Below are positions 25,099 through 34,753 of a DNA stretch of 64,000 nucleotides, piece by piece. Under the pieces are notes generated by a model, which was given only the letters and a program-made list of their open reading frames with translations, made no database searches and had not been told where the DNA came from. How positions within the stretch are numbered: the first letter of the stretch is position 1; every line of letters begins with the position of its first letter. This DNA comes from DASUBV01 sp963725175. GTDB lineage: Bacteria > Actinomycetota > Actinomycetes > Streptosporangiales > Streptosporangiaceae. The stretch spans positions 992,001 to 1,056,000 of the forward strand of contig CAVRXH010000006.1 in NCBI GenBank assembly GCA_963725175.1. Direction: 5' to 3'. The position numbers and the translations under genes were made by a program.

Positions 25099-26232
25099 AT
25101 GGGCAACGTCCTGATCGTCACCAACGACTTCCCGCCGCGCAGCGGCGGGATCCAGTCGTTCGTGCACGCGCTCGCGACCCGGCTGCCGCCCGGCACGGCC
25201 TGCGTGTACGCGCCCGCCTGGGAGGGGGCCGCCGAGTTCGACGCCCGGCAGCCGTTCCCCGTGGTCCGGCATGCGACCTCGCTGATGCTGCCGGTCCCCG
25301 GCGTCGCCCGGCAGGCGGCGAGCATCCTGTCCGAGTACGAGTGCGACACCGTCCTGTTCGGGGCGGCCGCGCCGCTTGGCCTGCTGGCACCTTCGCTGCG
25401 CAAGGCGGGCGCCAGGCGGATCGTCGCGCTGACCCACGGCCACGAGGCCGGCTGGGCGGCGCTGCCGGGCGCCAGGTCGCTGCTGCGGCGCATTGGCGAC
25501 GACGTCGATGTCCTCACCTACCTGGGCGAGTACTTCCGGATCCGGCTGGCCAGGGCGCTGTCCCCGCAGGCCGCCGCGCGGATGGTCCGGCTCGCGCCGG
25601 GGGTGGACACCGCGGCGTTCCGGCCCGGCGCGGGCGGGGCGGCGATCCGGCAGCGGCTGGGCATCCCGGCCGGCCGGCCGGTGGTCGGCTGTGTATCGCG
25701 GATGGTGCGGCGCAAGGGCCAGGACACGCTGCTGCGCGCCTGGCCCGCGGTTCGCGCGCAGGCCGGCGGTGACCCGCTGCTGATGCTGGTCGGCGACGGG
25801 CCGTACCGCGGCCAGCTCGGCGAGCTGGCCGGCCGGCTAGGGCTGGGCGACTCGGTGCTGTTCACCGGCCCGGTGCCGTGGGCGGACCTGCCGGCCTACT
25901 ACGACGCGGCGAACGTGTTCGCGATGCCGTGCCGCACCAGGCGCGCCGGGCTGGACGTGGAGGGCCTGGGCATCGTCTACCTGGAGGCGTCCGCGACCGG
26001 GCTGCCGGTCATCGGCGGTGACTCAGGCGGCGCGCCCGACGCGATCCTGCCCGGCGAGACGGGCTACGTGGTGCCCGGCAATGGCATCAGCGAGCTGGCC
26101 GCCCGGCTCACCGAGCTGCTGGCCGACCCGGCCGGCGCGGCGGCCATGGGCGACAAGGGCCAGGAGTGGGTGGACCGGGAGTGGCGCTGGGACCTGGTCA
26201 CCGCCCGGCTAGCCGAGATCCTGGCCGGCTAG
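25099..26232 (+). CDS. GT4 glycosyltransferase, PimB'-like mannosyltransferase
   Basis: The 377-residue protein opens with MGNVLIVTNDFPPRSGGIQSF, the donor/acceptor loop of PimB'-type GT4 enzymes, and has THGHEAGW, VSRMVRRKGQDTLL, VGDGPYRGQL and the EGLGIVYLEASATGLPVIGG nucleotide-sugar motif (E-x7-E). It is predicted to add a mannose from GDP-mannose to phosphatidylinositol mannosides on the cytosolic face of the membrane. ATG 25099 follows GGGAGAGC; a longer start is unlikely. It ends 5 bases before the convergent secreted-protein gene. Confidence 0.85.
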   Translation: MGNVLIVTNDFPPRSGGIQSFVHALATRLPPGTACVYAPAWEGAAEFDARQPFPVVRHATSLMLPVPGVARQAASILSEYECDTVLFGAAAPLGLLAPSLRKAGARRIVALTHGHEAGWAALPGARSLLRRIGDDVDVLTYLGEYFRIRLARALSPQAAARMVRLAPGVDTAAFRPGAGGAAIRQRLGIPAGRPVVGCVSRMVRRKGQDTLLRAWPAVRAQAGGDPLLMLVGDGPYRGQLGELAGRLGLGDSVLFTGPVPWADLPAYYDAANVFAMPCRTRRAGLDVEGLGIVYLEASATGLPVIGGDSGGAPDAILPGETGYVVPGNGISELAARLTELLADPAGAAAMGDKGQEWVDREWRWDLVTARLAEILAG

Positions 26233-26237
26233 CCGCG

Positions 26238-27828
26238 CTAGGAGATCCCGTAGGCGTGGTAGATCGTCTCCACGGTGGAATCGCCCTTGACGTTGGTCAC
26301 GGTGCTGCGCAGCGACACGAAGCCGCCGGCGGGGGCGGTGATGACGCCCTGCCAGCCGCCGCCGCCGCGGGTCAGGTGCAGCCGGTGCCAGGTCTTGCCG
26401 CCGTTCCCTGACTCCTGCACCTCGACGGCCCGCAGCTTCGCGGTCCCGCCGTGCAGTACGTGGATGACGACGGTGGTGCGGGCGCCGGGCGCGGCGCTGT
26501 TCTCGGTGCTCAGGCCGCGGGGCTGGAAGAGCGTGTTGGTCACTCCGAACGGCTTGTAGACGCCGTTCGGCGGGACCGGCACCGCGTAGAACCGCTGCAC
26601 CAGGGTCACCAGGCTGGACAGCAGGCCGGCGCTCGCTGCCGTACGGGCTCCACTTCCGTGAGCTGATGCTGAGGGTGTACCAGCCGCGCTTGTGCAGGGT
26701 CACGTTGAAGGCGTTGTGCTCGCGCCATTCGCTGCGGTCCTGCTTCTTGATCAGGTGGCTGCCCTGGCGCAGGGTGACGACGGACTTGTCGCAGCAGTTG
26801 TCCCCCCGCGCGACCGGGTCGGCGAACAAGTCCGACACGTCGGCGTTGAACAGGTCGCCCTCCATGGCGGGGATGATGTCGCGAGGGCCGTAGCCGGCGG
26901 TAAGGAACCGGTCGGCGTAGCTGTGCCCGGCGCGGTAGGTCCTGGTCCGGTAGATGTAACCGGTTCCGCGGCTGCCCCGCTCCACTCCGATCGAGGTGAG
27001 CCAGGAACCCGGCGTGCGGTAGACGGTCGTCGCCGAGGGGGCGCTGACGTTCGAGTAAAGGCCGGCACCGGACTGGCAGACGGTGTTCCCGCCGTTGGGG
27101 TCGGCCTGGACCAGCAGGTTGCCGGGCGGCGTCTCGTTCGCGCGCAGCACGAAGTCAATCTTCGCCAGGCTGGACAGCCGGGGACGGAATGACAGGACGG
27201 ACGGGATGCCGTCATGCCGGTTACCGGAAAGCTGGTACTGCGCCGACGGGCTCTGCCAGTCACTCATGTAGGTGAACATGACGCCGCCGTGCCGGGACGG
27301 CACGGCGTAGACCGCGACGCCCTGGCCGCCGCTCGCGGAGGCGGCGATCTCGCTGCCGCTGCTCGGCGCCAGGCAGGCCATCACGGTCAGCGACTGCTGC
27401 GCGGCCCCGCTGACCGCCAGGCCCACCCGCACCAGCTTGCCGTGCTCGCCGTTCAGGCGGACCGTCTCGCTCCTGGTGATGGTCACCCGGCGGACGACCA
27501 GGGTCTGGCTGACCGCCTGCCGCGAGCTGTTGTAGGTGGGCACTGAGCCGCCCACCAGGTAGGTACCGGCCGGCAGCCGGACCGCCCCGCCCGCGGAGAA
27601 GTAGGTGTACCCGCTGGTGACGTTGATCAGCGAGGGCTGGACCGAGACGACCTTGCCGGCCCGGTTCAGGCCGTCGACCTTGACCTTGATCGTGGCGGCG
27701 GGTGTCACCGCGGCGCCCGCGGCGCTCGGCAGCAGGGCGGCCAGCGCCAGCCCGGCCGCCCCGGCCGCGAGCGGCAGCGCCAGGCGAGACGGTCTCGATA
27801 GGTTCCGGAAAGTGCGCACCCCGTACAT
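26238..27828 (-). CDS. Secreted protein of unknown function (one-base frameshift as written)
   Basis: ATG 27828, with AGAGGGGAA upstream, begins a signal peptide (LPLAAGAAGLALAALLPSAA). The exported part is rich in beta strands, Ser and Thr, and has a CCDK motif within DNCCDKSVVTLRQG. Two frames join at about 26630 (GCGCCGGCC), where one surplus base separates RKWSPYGSE from AGLLSSLVTLVQRFYAV; the repaired protein has 529 residues. The C-terminal part (TTVVIHVLHGG, GKTWHRLHL, GGFVSLRSTVTN) resembles Ig-like or exo-sialidase-type strands. No enzyme motif is evident, and homologues are probably restricted to actinobacteria (inference). Confidence 0.7.
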
Positions 27829-27945
27829 GGCGTTCCCCTCTGCCCGCAAAGACCGGTTCAGCCTATGCGGGTCGCGTCGCGAGAAGGTAACGCCATGTAG
27901 GGATGGCAGGAGTGGCGCCGCTAACGGAGCCTGGCCACGCGCCGG

Positions 27946-28341
27946 TCAGTGCGCGTAATGGCCCCGGTAATACTCGAAGACAAAGCCGATCATCGACAGG
28001 ATGACGGCCAGCGCGCCGATCAGGAATAGCCACCAGCCGATCGCCATGCCGATCGCCGCCAGGCCGCCGGCCAGGCCAACGAACAGCGGCCACCAGCTAT
28101 GCGGGCTGAAGAAGCCCAGCTCGCCGGTGCCCTCGTAGATCTCGCCCTCGGGGTTGTCCTCCGGCCGCTGCGGAAGCCGGCGGCCAGTGAACAGCACGTA
28201 GAACCCGGTCAGGAACGCCAGGCAGACCGCGAGGGCCAGCGCCGTGGTGCCGGTCGGGTCATGCGAGAAGTTCCAGTACACGAGGTCGGCGGCACCGAAG
28301 AAGCCCGCGCAGCCCAGGAACAGGTAGGCCTCGACCTTCAC
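27946..28341 (-). CDS. ctaF: Cytochrome c oxidase subunit IV (actinobacterial)
   Basis: The 131-residue membrane protein has four hydrophobic helices (MKVEAYLFLGCAGFFGAA, LALAVCLAFLTGFYVLF, WWPLFVGLAGGLAAIGMAIG, WLFLIGALAVILSMIGFVFEYY) and ends FEYYRGHYAH, as in CtaF of Corynebacterium and Streptomyces. It is a structural subunit of cytochrome aa3. Its ATG overlaps the ctaD stop as ATGA. Confidence 0.93.
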   Translation of the reverse strand: MKVEAYLFLGCAGFFGAADLVYWNFSHDPTGTTALALAVCLAFLTGFYVLFTGRRLPQRPEDNPEGEIYEGTGELGFFSPHSWWPLFVGLAGGLAAIGMAIGWWLFLIGALAVILSMIGFVFEYYRGHYAH

Positions 28342-30032
28342 TGGCTCTCTCCGTTCTTCAGCTCCAGCTCACGGTTGCGGCCCGAGGTGATGTGCGGGTA
28401 GTGCAGGTCGAACGCGGGGCGCTCGGACCTGATCCGCGGAATGGACGTGAAGTTGTGCCGCGGCGGCGGGCAGGACGTGGCCCATTCCAGCGAGTTGGCG
28501 AAGCCCCACGGGTCGTCGGCGGTGACCTGCTCGGCGTTCTTGTGGGTCCAGTACACGTTGTACAAGAAGATGAACGTGGACGCGCCGAGGATGAACGCGC
28601 CGATCGAGGAGATGTCGTTCAGCGTGGTCGCCAGGTGTGGCAGGAACGGGTAGTTCGCGACGCGGCGCGGCATGCCCATCACGCCCAGCCAGTGCTGCAC
28701 CAGGAAGGTCAGGTTGAAGCCGATGAAGACCGACCAGAAGTGCCACTTTCCGAGCGTGCTGTTGAGCTTCTTGCCTGTCCACTTCGGCCACCAGAAGTAG
28801 AACCCGCCGAACATGCAGAACACCACCGTGCCGAACAGCACGTAGTGGAAGTGCGCGACCACGAAGTAGGAGTCGCTGACCGCGAAGTCCAGCGGCGGCG
28901 AGGCCAGGATGATGCCGGTCAGGCCGCCGAACAGGAACACGATCAGGAAGCCCAGGATGAACAGCATGGCCGGCTCGAAGGTGAGCTGGCCACGCCAGAT
29001 CGTGCCGACCCAGTTGAAGAACTTCACCCCGGTCGGGACCGCGATCAGGAAGGTCATGAAGGAGAAGAACGGCAGCAGCACCGCGCCGGTGGTGAACATG
29101 TGGTGCGCCCACACCGTCAGCGACAGGCCGGCGATGGCGATGGTCGCCCCGACCAGGCCCTTGTAGCCGAAGCACGGCTTGCGGGAGAAGACCGGCAGGA
29201 TCTCGGTGGCGATGCCGAAGAACGGCAGCGCCACGATATAGACCTCCGGATGGCCGAAGAACCAGAACAGGTGCTGCCACAAGATCGCGCCGCCGCTGTT
29301 CGCCGCGAACACCTGCGCGCCGAGCTTCCGGTCGATCTCCAGCACCAGCAGCGCCGCGGTCAGCACCGGGAACGCCAGCAGCGCCAGCATGCTGGTGAGC
29401 AGGATGTTCCAGGTGAAGATCGGCATCCGGAACATGGTCATGCCCGGCGCCCGCATGCACAGGATCGTGGTGACGAAGTTAACGCCACCCAGGATCGTGC
29501 CCAGGCCCGCCAGCACCAGGCCCATGATCCACATGTCGCCGCCAATGCCCGGCGAGTAGACCGAGCTGGTCAGCGGGGCGTACGCGTACCAGCCGAACGC
29601 GGCCGCGCCGCCCGGGGTCAGGAAGCTGACCACCAGGATCAGGCCGCCGAACAGGAAGAAGTAGTAGCTGAGCAGGTTCAGCCGGGGGAACGCCACGTCA
29701 GGCGCGCCGATCTGCAGCGGCATGATCTCGTTGGCGAACCCGACGAACAGCGGCGTCGCGAACAGCAGCAGCATGATCGTGCCGTGCATCGTGAACAGCT
29801 CGTTGTACACCTGGTCAGACACGATGTGATTGTCCGGGCCCATCAGCTGCGCCCGCATGATCATGGCCATCAGGCCGCCGATCATGAAGAACCCGAACGA
29901 CGTGATCAGGTACAGGTGACCGATGATCTTGTGGTCGGTGGACGACAGCCAGTCGGCCAGCAGCGAGCCCTTGTGGTAGCCCTTTGCCTGGACCTGCGGA
30001 GCCGTCTGCACGGCCGGGTTGATCGCCGTCAC
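28338..30032 (-). CDS. ctaD: Cytochrome c oxidase (aa3) subunit I
   Basis: GTG 30032 overlaps the ctaC stop as GTGA and gives 564 residues. All heme-copper oxidase landmarks are present: the low-spin heme site in LFTMHGTIMLLLFATP, WFFGHPEVYI with the His-Tyr pair of the active site, AHHMFTTG for CuB, and HFHYVLFG near the C-terminal heme ligands. It reduces oxygen to water and pumps protons. The order ctaC-ctaD-ctaF is conserved in actinobacteria. Confidence 0.97.
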   Translation of the reverse strand: MTAINPAVQTAPQVQAKGYHKGSLLADWLSSTDHKIIGHLYLITSFGFFMIGGLMAMIMRAQLMGPDNHIVSDQVYNELFTMHGTIMLLLFATPLFVGFANEIMPLQIGAPDVAFPRLNLLSYYFFLFGGLILVVSFLTPGGAAAFGWYAYAPLTSSVYSPGIGGDMWIMGLVLAGLGTILGGVNFVTTILCMRAPGMTMFRMPIFTWNILLTSMLALLAFPVLTAALLVLEIDRKLGAQVFAANSGGAILWQHLFWFFGHPEVYIVALPFFGIATEILPVFSRKPCFGYKGLVGATIAIAGLSLTVWAHHMFTTGAVLLPFFSFMTFLIAVPTGVKFFNWVGTIWRGQLTFEPAMLFILGFLIVFLFGGLTGIILASPPLDFAVSDSYFVVAHFHYVLFGTVVFCMFGGFYFWWPKWTGKKLNSTLGKWHFWSVFIGFNLTFLVQHWLGVMGMPRRVANYPFLPHLATTLNDISSIGAFILGASTFIFLYNVYWTHKNAEQVTADDPWGFANSLEWATSCPPPRHNFTSIPRIRSERPAFDLHYPHITSGRNRELELKNGESQ

Positions 30033-30893
30033 TGAGCACTCCCAGCTGCGTTCTGCTGCGCCTGCTGCGCGTGGATCCACGCATTGAACTGGGCCTGCGT
30101 CACGATCTTCACCCGGAAGAGCATCCGGCTGTGGTAGAGCCCGCACAGCTCGGAACAGCGGCCGATGGAGGTGCCCGTCGAGGTCGCGACCACCTGGAAG
30201 TGGTTCGGGTGACCGGGCACCACGTCACGCTTGAACTCGAACGGGACGACCCAGAACGAGTGGATGACATCCACCGAGGTGAGGTTGAACCGCACCGTCT
30301 CGTGCTCGGGGATCTCCAGCAGCGGAAGCTGTCCCCGGTTGCCGGGGATCTTGCCGTTCCAGGTCTGGCCCAGCTCGCAGACGTCGTCGCCGCCGCACAG
30401 GGCCTTGCCGCTGTTCACCTGGTACTGCGGGTACTGGAAGGACCAGCTCCACTGGAACCCGGTGACGTTCACCACCACGGCCGGGTTCGGCGAGAGCTTG
30501 TCGATCGAGTTCTCGTCGCGGGCCGTGAAGTAGAACAGCACGCCGACCATGACGAACGGCACGACCGTGTACAGCATCTCGATCGGCAGGTTGTACCTGA
30601 CCTGATGCGGCACGCGGTCGGACCGCTTGCGGTGGAAGATGATCGCCCAGATGATCATGCCCCAGACGATGACTCCCGACCGCGATGGCGGCTATCCAGG
30701 ACCCCTGCCACAGGTTGATGATCATCTGGCCCTGCCGGGTCTCCGGCGGCACCAGGCCGAGCCTGGTGAAGGTCGTCGACTTGCAGCCGGCGGTCATGGT
30801 CATCAGGCCGATGACCAGCGCCGTGCGCGGCAGCCAGCGCCGCAGCTGGCGTGCTCTCACCCCATAGTTCGGGTGACTGCGGATGAGACTCAC
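30029..30893 (-). CDS. ctaC: Cytochrome c oxidase (aa3) subunit II (one-base frameshift as written)
   Basis: The first frame encodes a lipoprotein signal (LVIGLMTMTAGC) and the first transmembrane helix (INLWQGSWIAAIAVG). The second continues with VIVWGMIIWAIIFHRKRS, the second helix and the cupredoxin domain with DVIHSFWV and the CuA motif CSELCGLYHSRM. A surplus A on the minus strand at 30674 (GGGAGTC) splits them. Repair gives 287 residues. Because aa3 oxidase lacks any other subunit II gene here and the adjacent subunits are intact, a sequencing indel is the likely cause. The start is ATG 30893. Confidence 0.92.
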
Positions 30894-31128
30894 AGATTGC
30901 CTTCCCAGCGGATGACTCCCGGCTCAGGACAGGCCGGGAAACGCTCGTCCTACAGCCTGTCGTGGAAACAGTACAACGAACCGGGGGACCATCCTGCGCT
31001 GCCCCCGGTAACTGGGGCGGCGGATGTTGCGCGAGCAGCCGGCCGCGTCACGCATTGCCGTCAGCTCGCCACCGGAGGCGAACTGCGTCAGACTGTCTGG
31101 GTGCTAACCGCGAGGGGGAGGTAGGCGG

Positions 31129-31371
31129 GTGGTAGCCGAGAATGCCGCTGCGCTGACCATTGACGCGCTGGGCCGCAAGTGCCCGATCCCGATCATCATG
31201 CTGGCCGAGCGGATCGGCGAGGTGCCCATCGGCGGGGTCGTCGAGGTGCTGGCCGACGACCCGGCCGCGACCACCGACCTGCCGGCCTGGTGCGCGCTGA
31301 AGTCGCACGAGTTCGTCGCGGCCAGGCGCCAGGAGGCGGGCTGGTCGTTCCTGGTCCGGCGGAGCTACTGA
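31129..31371 (+). CDS. TusA/SirA-family sulfur-carrier-like protein
   Basis: GTG 31129 follows GGGGGAGGTAGG and gives 80 residues. The N-terminal motif DALGRKCPIPIIMLAERIG contains the CPxP signature whose Cys carries persulfide sulfur in TusA. It could hand sulfur to thiolation enzymes such as the ThiI encoded in this window, though no link is shown. It lies between ctaC and the CtaG-like gene and is read opposite to both. Confidence 0.85.
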   Translation: MVAENAAALTIDALGRKCPIPIIMLAERIGEVPIGGVVEVLADDPAATTDLPAWCALKSHEFVAARRQEAGWSFLVRRSY

Positions 31372-31384
31372 GTCTCTAGCGGGG

Positions 31385-32425
31385 CTACTGGGTCTCGTCG
31401 GCGCCGGGCTCGACGGCCTCGAACCTGCCCGCGAACCGGCGGTCTGACTCCCACCAGGGCTTGCCCGTCGAGGCAAGCACGGGCGAAACCAGCGCGGGCT
31501 CACCACCCTGCGCGGCGGCCGCCTGGCCGGCCGCTGCCTGAGCCGCCTCGGCCGCGTCCAGCTCCGCGTCGATGACCTTCGCGTCCGCCTCGTCCTCGCG
31601 GATCATCTGGATGAGCTGGGCGACCAGGAACGGCAGTCCGACGATGTCGCCGAGAACCCACAAGGTGCCGCCGCCCAGCACCTGGTCGGTGGCCAGCGTC
31701 GGCCCCCACGGCCTGGCCAGCGCGTGGTAGTAGGCGCTGGCGATCAGGCTCGGGTCGGCGACGATGGCCAGGCCCAGGATCGCGTCGCCGATCACTTCCG
31801 CGCCGGTGATCCACAGCGCCACCACGTACGGGTAGTTGACCGGCACCGGGTCCACCCGCAGCAGCGTCCAGAAGAACACGAAGCCGGGGACCAGCAGCGC
31901 CAGGTGGGTCAGCTCGCGGACCGCCACCGACTCGAGCCCGGCCGGGTACCAGTGCGTGAAGTAGACGATGAACGGCACGACCACCAGCACCAGCGTGGTG
32001 ATGGCCGGGAACGTGGCGATCTTCGCCACCTTGCTGCGCAGCGCGGCCTCGATCCGCGGGCCGGTCCGCGGCGCCGCCGCGATGGCCAGGGTGATCGGCC
32101 GGCCCAGGGCCAGGAACAGCGGGACGACCAGGAGCAGCACCGTGGTCTGCGCCGCCCTGGCGTAGAACAGCACGTTCTGGTAGGCGCCGAGGAACGACAT
32201 GGTCGCGATGACCGCGAAGCCGAGGCCGAACCCGCAGAACGCGACGATCCGGCCCGCCGGCCAGTCGTGCCCCGCCTTGCGCGCCCGGCGCACCCCGGTC
32301 AGGTACGCGCCCGCCAGCACCAGCACGAAGGCCAGCGCCCAGGGATCGAGCACCCACTGGCTGAACGCGGTGGACAGGGTCAGCTCAGGCGGGCCGTGAT
32401 ACCCGGATGCGAGGACGGACGGCAT
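31385..32425 (-). CDS. CtaG-like (caa3_CtaG) membrane protein, oxidase assembly
   Basis: ATG 32425 gives 346 residues with seven predicted helices. Family marks include VLAGAYLTGVRRARKAGHDWP, FLGAYQNVLFYARAAQ, IVYFTHWYPAGL, ELTHLALLVPGFVFFW and ALARPWGPTLATDQVLGGG. Bacillus CtaG is needed for caa3 oxidase, and actinobacterial relatives are thought to help copper delivery or assembly of aa3. The histidines and position beside ctaC fit that role. An Ala/Glu-rich cytosolic tail ends the protein. Confidence 0.85.
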   Translation of the reverse strand: MPSVLASGYHGPPELTLSTAFSQWVLDPWALAFVLVLAGAYLTGVRRARKAGHDWPAGRIVAFCGFGLGFAVIATMSFLGAYQNVLFYARAAQTTVLLLVVPLFLALGRPITLAIAAAPRTGPRIEAALRSKVAKIATFPAITTLVLVVVPFIVYFTHWYPAGLESVAVRELTHLALLVPGFVFFWTLLRVDPVPVNYPYVVALWITGAEVIGDAILGLAIVADPSLIASAYYHALARPWGPTLATDQVLGGGTLWVLGDIVGLPFLVAQLIQMIREDEADAKVIDAELDAAEAAQAAAGQAAAAQGGEPALVSPVLASTGKPWWESDRRFAGRFEAVEPGADETQ

Positions 32426-32577
32426 GGCCGCCACGCTACCGCGCGCTGCCGGGGAACAACTGCGCGCATCCCGGCGCGTTTGCCTTGCATGCCACTCCCC
32501 CAGGCTGGATGGTGGGCCTAGCGGCCGCCCGAATGGCGGGCCGCCGAATCTTCCCCCCAATCAGGAAGGACACCCGC

Positions 32578-34680
32578 ATGCCTCACCATGCCCGGCTACG
32601 GGCTGCCAGCTCCGGGCTGGCCATTGCCGCGCTGGGGGTCGCCAGCGCGGCCATCGGGAGCGGTGCCGCCTGGGCCCAGTCCGCGGGCACGCCCTCGGGC
32701 ACCCAGCGCGTCGCGATCGCGGGCACCCACCCCGCCTGGGCGGTCGCCGCGCACCTGGCCAGCCAGCGCGGCGTCACCTCAGGGACCGTCCGCGCGCGGG
32801 TCTACCTCGCACCACGCGACCCGGCCGGGCTGAACGCCGAGGCCATCGCCGTGTCCACCCCCGGCAACCGCGACTACCGGCACTTCCTGTCGCCGGCCCA
32901 GCTCCAGGCCAGGTTCGGTACCACCGCGGCGCAGGTCGGCTCGGTCCGGTCCTGGCTGAGCCAGTCGGGCATGAAGGTGACCGCGGTGCACGCCGGCCAC
33001 GTCGCCGACAGCTACGTCACGGTCTCGGGCTCGGTGGCGGCGGCCAGCGCCGCGTTCGGCGTCAGGTTCGCCGACTACCGGCTGAGCGGCCAGGGCGTCG
33101 TCCGGGCGCCTGAGCAGGCGGCGACCGCGCCGGCCAGCGTGGCCTCCTCGGTGCTCGACGTGACCGGACTGAGCACCGCGCGGCAGGTGATGCGCCCGAT
33201 GGCGGCGGCCACGGCATCGGCCACCACGGCATCGGCCACCACGGGGGCGGCCACCACGGCGTCAAGCAAGCTGCCGCCACCCGGCCCGAACTACTACATC
33301 GCCAAGCCGTGCGGCGCGTACTACAACCAGAAGACCGCGCTCAAGAAGCCGACCGCGTACGGGAAGCACTGGCCGTGGGCGGTCTGCGGGTACACCCCGC
33401 GCCAGGTCCGCGGGGTCTACGGCGTGGCCTCCTCCGGCATGACCGGGGCCGGGCAGACCGTCGCGGTCGTGGACGCCTACGCCTCGCCGACCATGCTCAA
33501 GGACGCCAACACCTACGCCAAGGTGGTCGGCGACGAGCCGTTCGCCAAGGGCCAGTACCAGCAGTACCTGCCGTCGTCGTTCACCCAGGCCGGCCCTGAC
33601 CAGTGCGACGCGGCCGGCTGGTACGGCGAGCAGACCCTGGACGTGGAGTCGGTGCACGGGCTGGCGCCGGGCGCCAGGGTGCGGTTCGTCGCGGCGGCGA
33701 GCTGCGACGACCCGGACCTGGCCGACGCCATCGCCCGCATCGTCAACAACCACCTGGCCAGCATCATCAGCAACTCCTGGGGCGACACCGAGGATGGCGC
33801 GGCCGGCTTCACCGACGTGTACCACCTGATCTTCCAGGCGGCAGCGGCCGAGGGCATCGAGGTGATGTTCTCCTCCGGCGACAACGGCTACGAGTCCCCC
33901 GGCGAGGACCCGGGCGGCTCCGACAAGATCCAGGTCGACTACCCCACGTCCGACCCGTTCGTGACCGCGGTCGGCGGCACCAGCCTGGCCATCGGCAAGA
34001 CCGGCAACTACATGTTCGAGACGTCCTGGGGCACGATGATCAGCCCGCTGGCCAAGGGCGGCAAGAAGTGGCAGGACAAGCTGCCCGGCAAGTGGCCCGC
34101 GGACTTCGACGGCGCCAGCGGCGGCGGCACCTCCACGCTGTACGCGCAGCCCGGCTACCAGAAGGGCGTCGTGCCGTCCTCGCTGTCGGAGCGGCTGCCC
34201 AACGGGTCGCACAGCTCCACGCCGATGCGCGAGGTGCCGGACGTGTCGGCCTACGCCGACCCGGCGACCGGTTTCCTGGTCGGCGAGACCGTGCTGCTGC
34301 CCAACGGCAAGAGCTACGGCTTCGCGCTGAGCAGGATCGGCGGCACCAGCGTGGCCTGCCCGACGTTCGCCGGGATCGAGGCCGACGCGCAGCAGGAGTT
34401 CGGCGGGGCGCTCGGGTTCGCGAACTGGGCGATCTACCACCGGTACGGCAGCAGCGCGTACCACGACGTGACCGACCACCCGCTCGGGCCCGGGCCGCTG
34501 GCTCAGGTCAGGGACAACTACACCAACCCGGCCACCAAGGGCGGCCCGCTGCAGTACTTCCTGCGCACCCTCGGCGTGGACGGCGAGGGCGCGGCGGCGC
34601 TGCACGCGACCACTGGCTATGACGACGCCACCGGCGTCGGCTCGCCCGCGGATTACATCCAGAGCTTCCGCCGGGGCTGA
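32578..34680 (+). CDS. Secreted S53 (sedolisin/kumamolisin) serine-carboxyl peptidase
   Basis: ATG 32578 is chosen over an upstream open frame because AGGAAGGA precedes it and a signal peptide (GLAIAALGVASAAIGSGAAW) follows. The 700 residues comprise a pro-kumamolisin activation domain (about 50-210, with STPGNRDYRHFLSPAQL), an Ala/Thr linker and the catalytic domain. The S53 triad is visible: E351 and D355 in YGEQTLDVE, and S591 in GGTSVACPTFAG. The NSWGD segment supplies the oxyanion Asp, and a C-terminal calcium-site region follows. It would degrade proteins outside the cell at acid pH after self-removal of the propeptide. Confidence 0.93.
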   Translation: MPHHARLRAASSGLAIAALGVASAAIGSGAAWAQSAGTPSGTQRVAIAGTHPAWAVAAHLASQRGVTSGTVRARVYLAPRDPAGLNAEAIAVSTPGNRDYRHFLSPAQLQARFGTTAAQVGSVRSWLSQSGMKVTAVHAGHVADSYVTVSGSVAAASAAFGVRFADYRLSGQGVVRAPEQAATAPASVASSVLDVTGLSTARQVMRPMAAATASATTASATTGAATTASSKLPPPGPNYYIAKPCGAYYNQKTALKKPTAYGKHWPWAVCGYTPRQVRGVYGVASSGMTGAGQTVAVVDAYASPTMLKDANTYAKVVGDEPFAKGQYQQYLPSSFTQAGPDQCDAAGWYGEQTLDVESVHGLAPGARVRFVAAASCDDPDLADAIARIVNNHLASIISNSWGDTEDGAAGFTDVYHLIFQAAAAEGIEVMFSSGDNGYESPGEDPGGSDKIQVDYPTSDPFVTAVGGTSLAIGKTGNYMFETSWGTMISPLAKGGKKWQDKLPGKWPADFDGASGGGTSTLYAQPGYQKGVVPSSLSERLPNGSHSSTPMREVPDVSAYADPATGFLVGETVLLPNGKSYGFALSRIGGTSVACPTFAGIEADAQQEFGGALGFANWAIYHRYGSSAYHDVTDHPLGPGPLAQVRDNYTNPATKGGPLQYFLRTLGVDGEGAAALHATTGYDDATGVGSPADYIQSFRRG

Positions 34681-34711
34681 TCTCCGGCGGGGCTGATGTC
34701 CCCGCGCATGG

Positions 34712-34752
34712 CGTCTGGCCCTGGCCCGCTCCCGGCGGGCCAGGGCCAGACG
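34712..34752. terminator. Bidirectional hairpin terminator
   Basis: A perfect 18-bp stem (34712-34729 with 34735-34752) with a 5-base loop lies between the convergent S53 peptidase and PfkB kinase genes. On the plus strand it is followed by TTT. Confidence 0.88.
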
Positions 34753-34753
34753 T

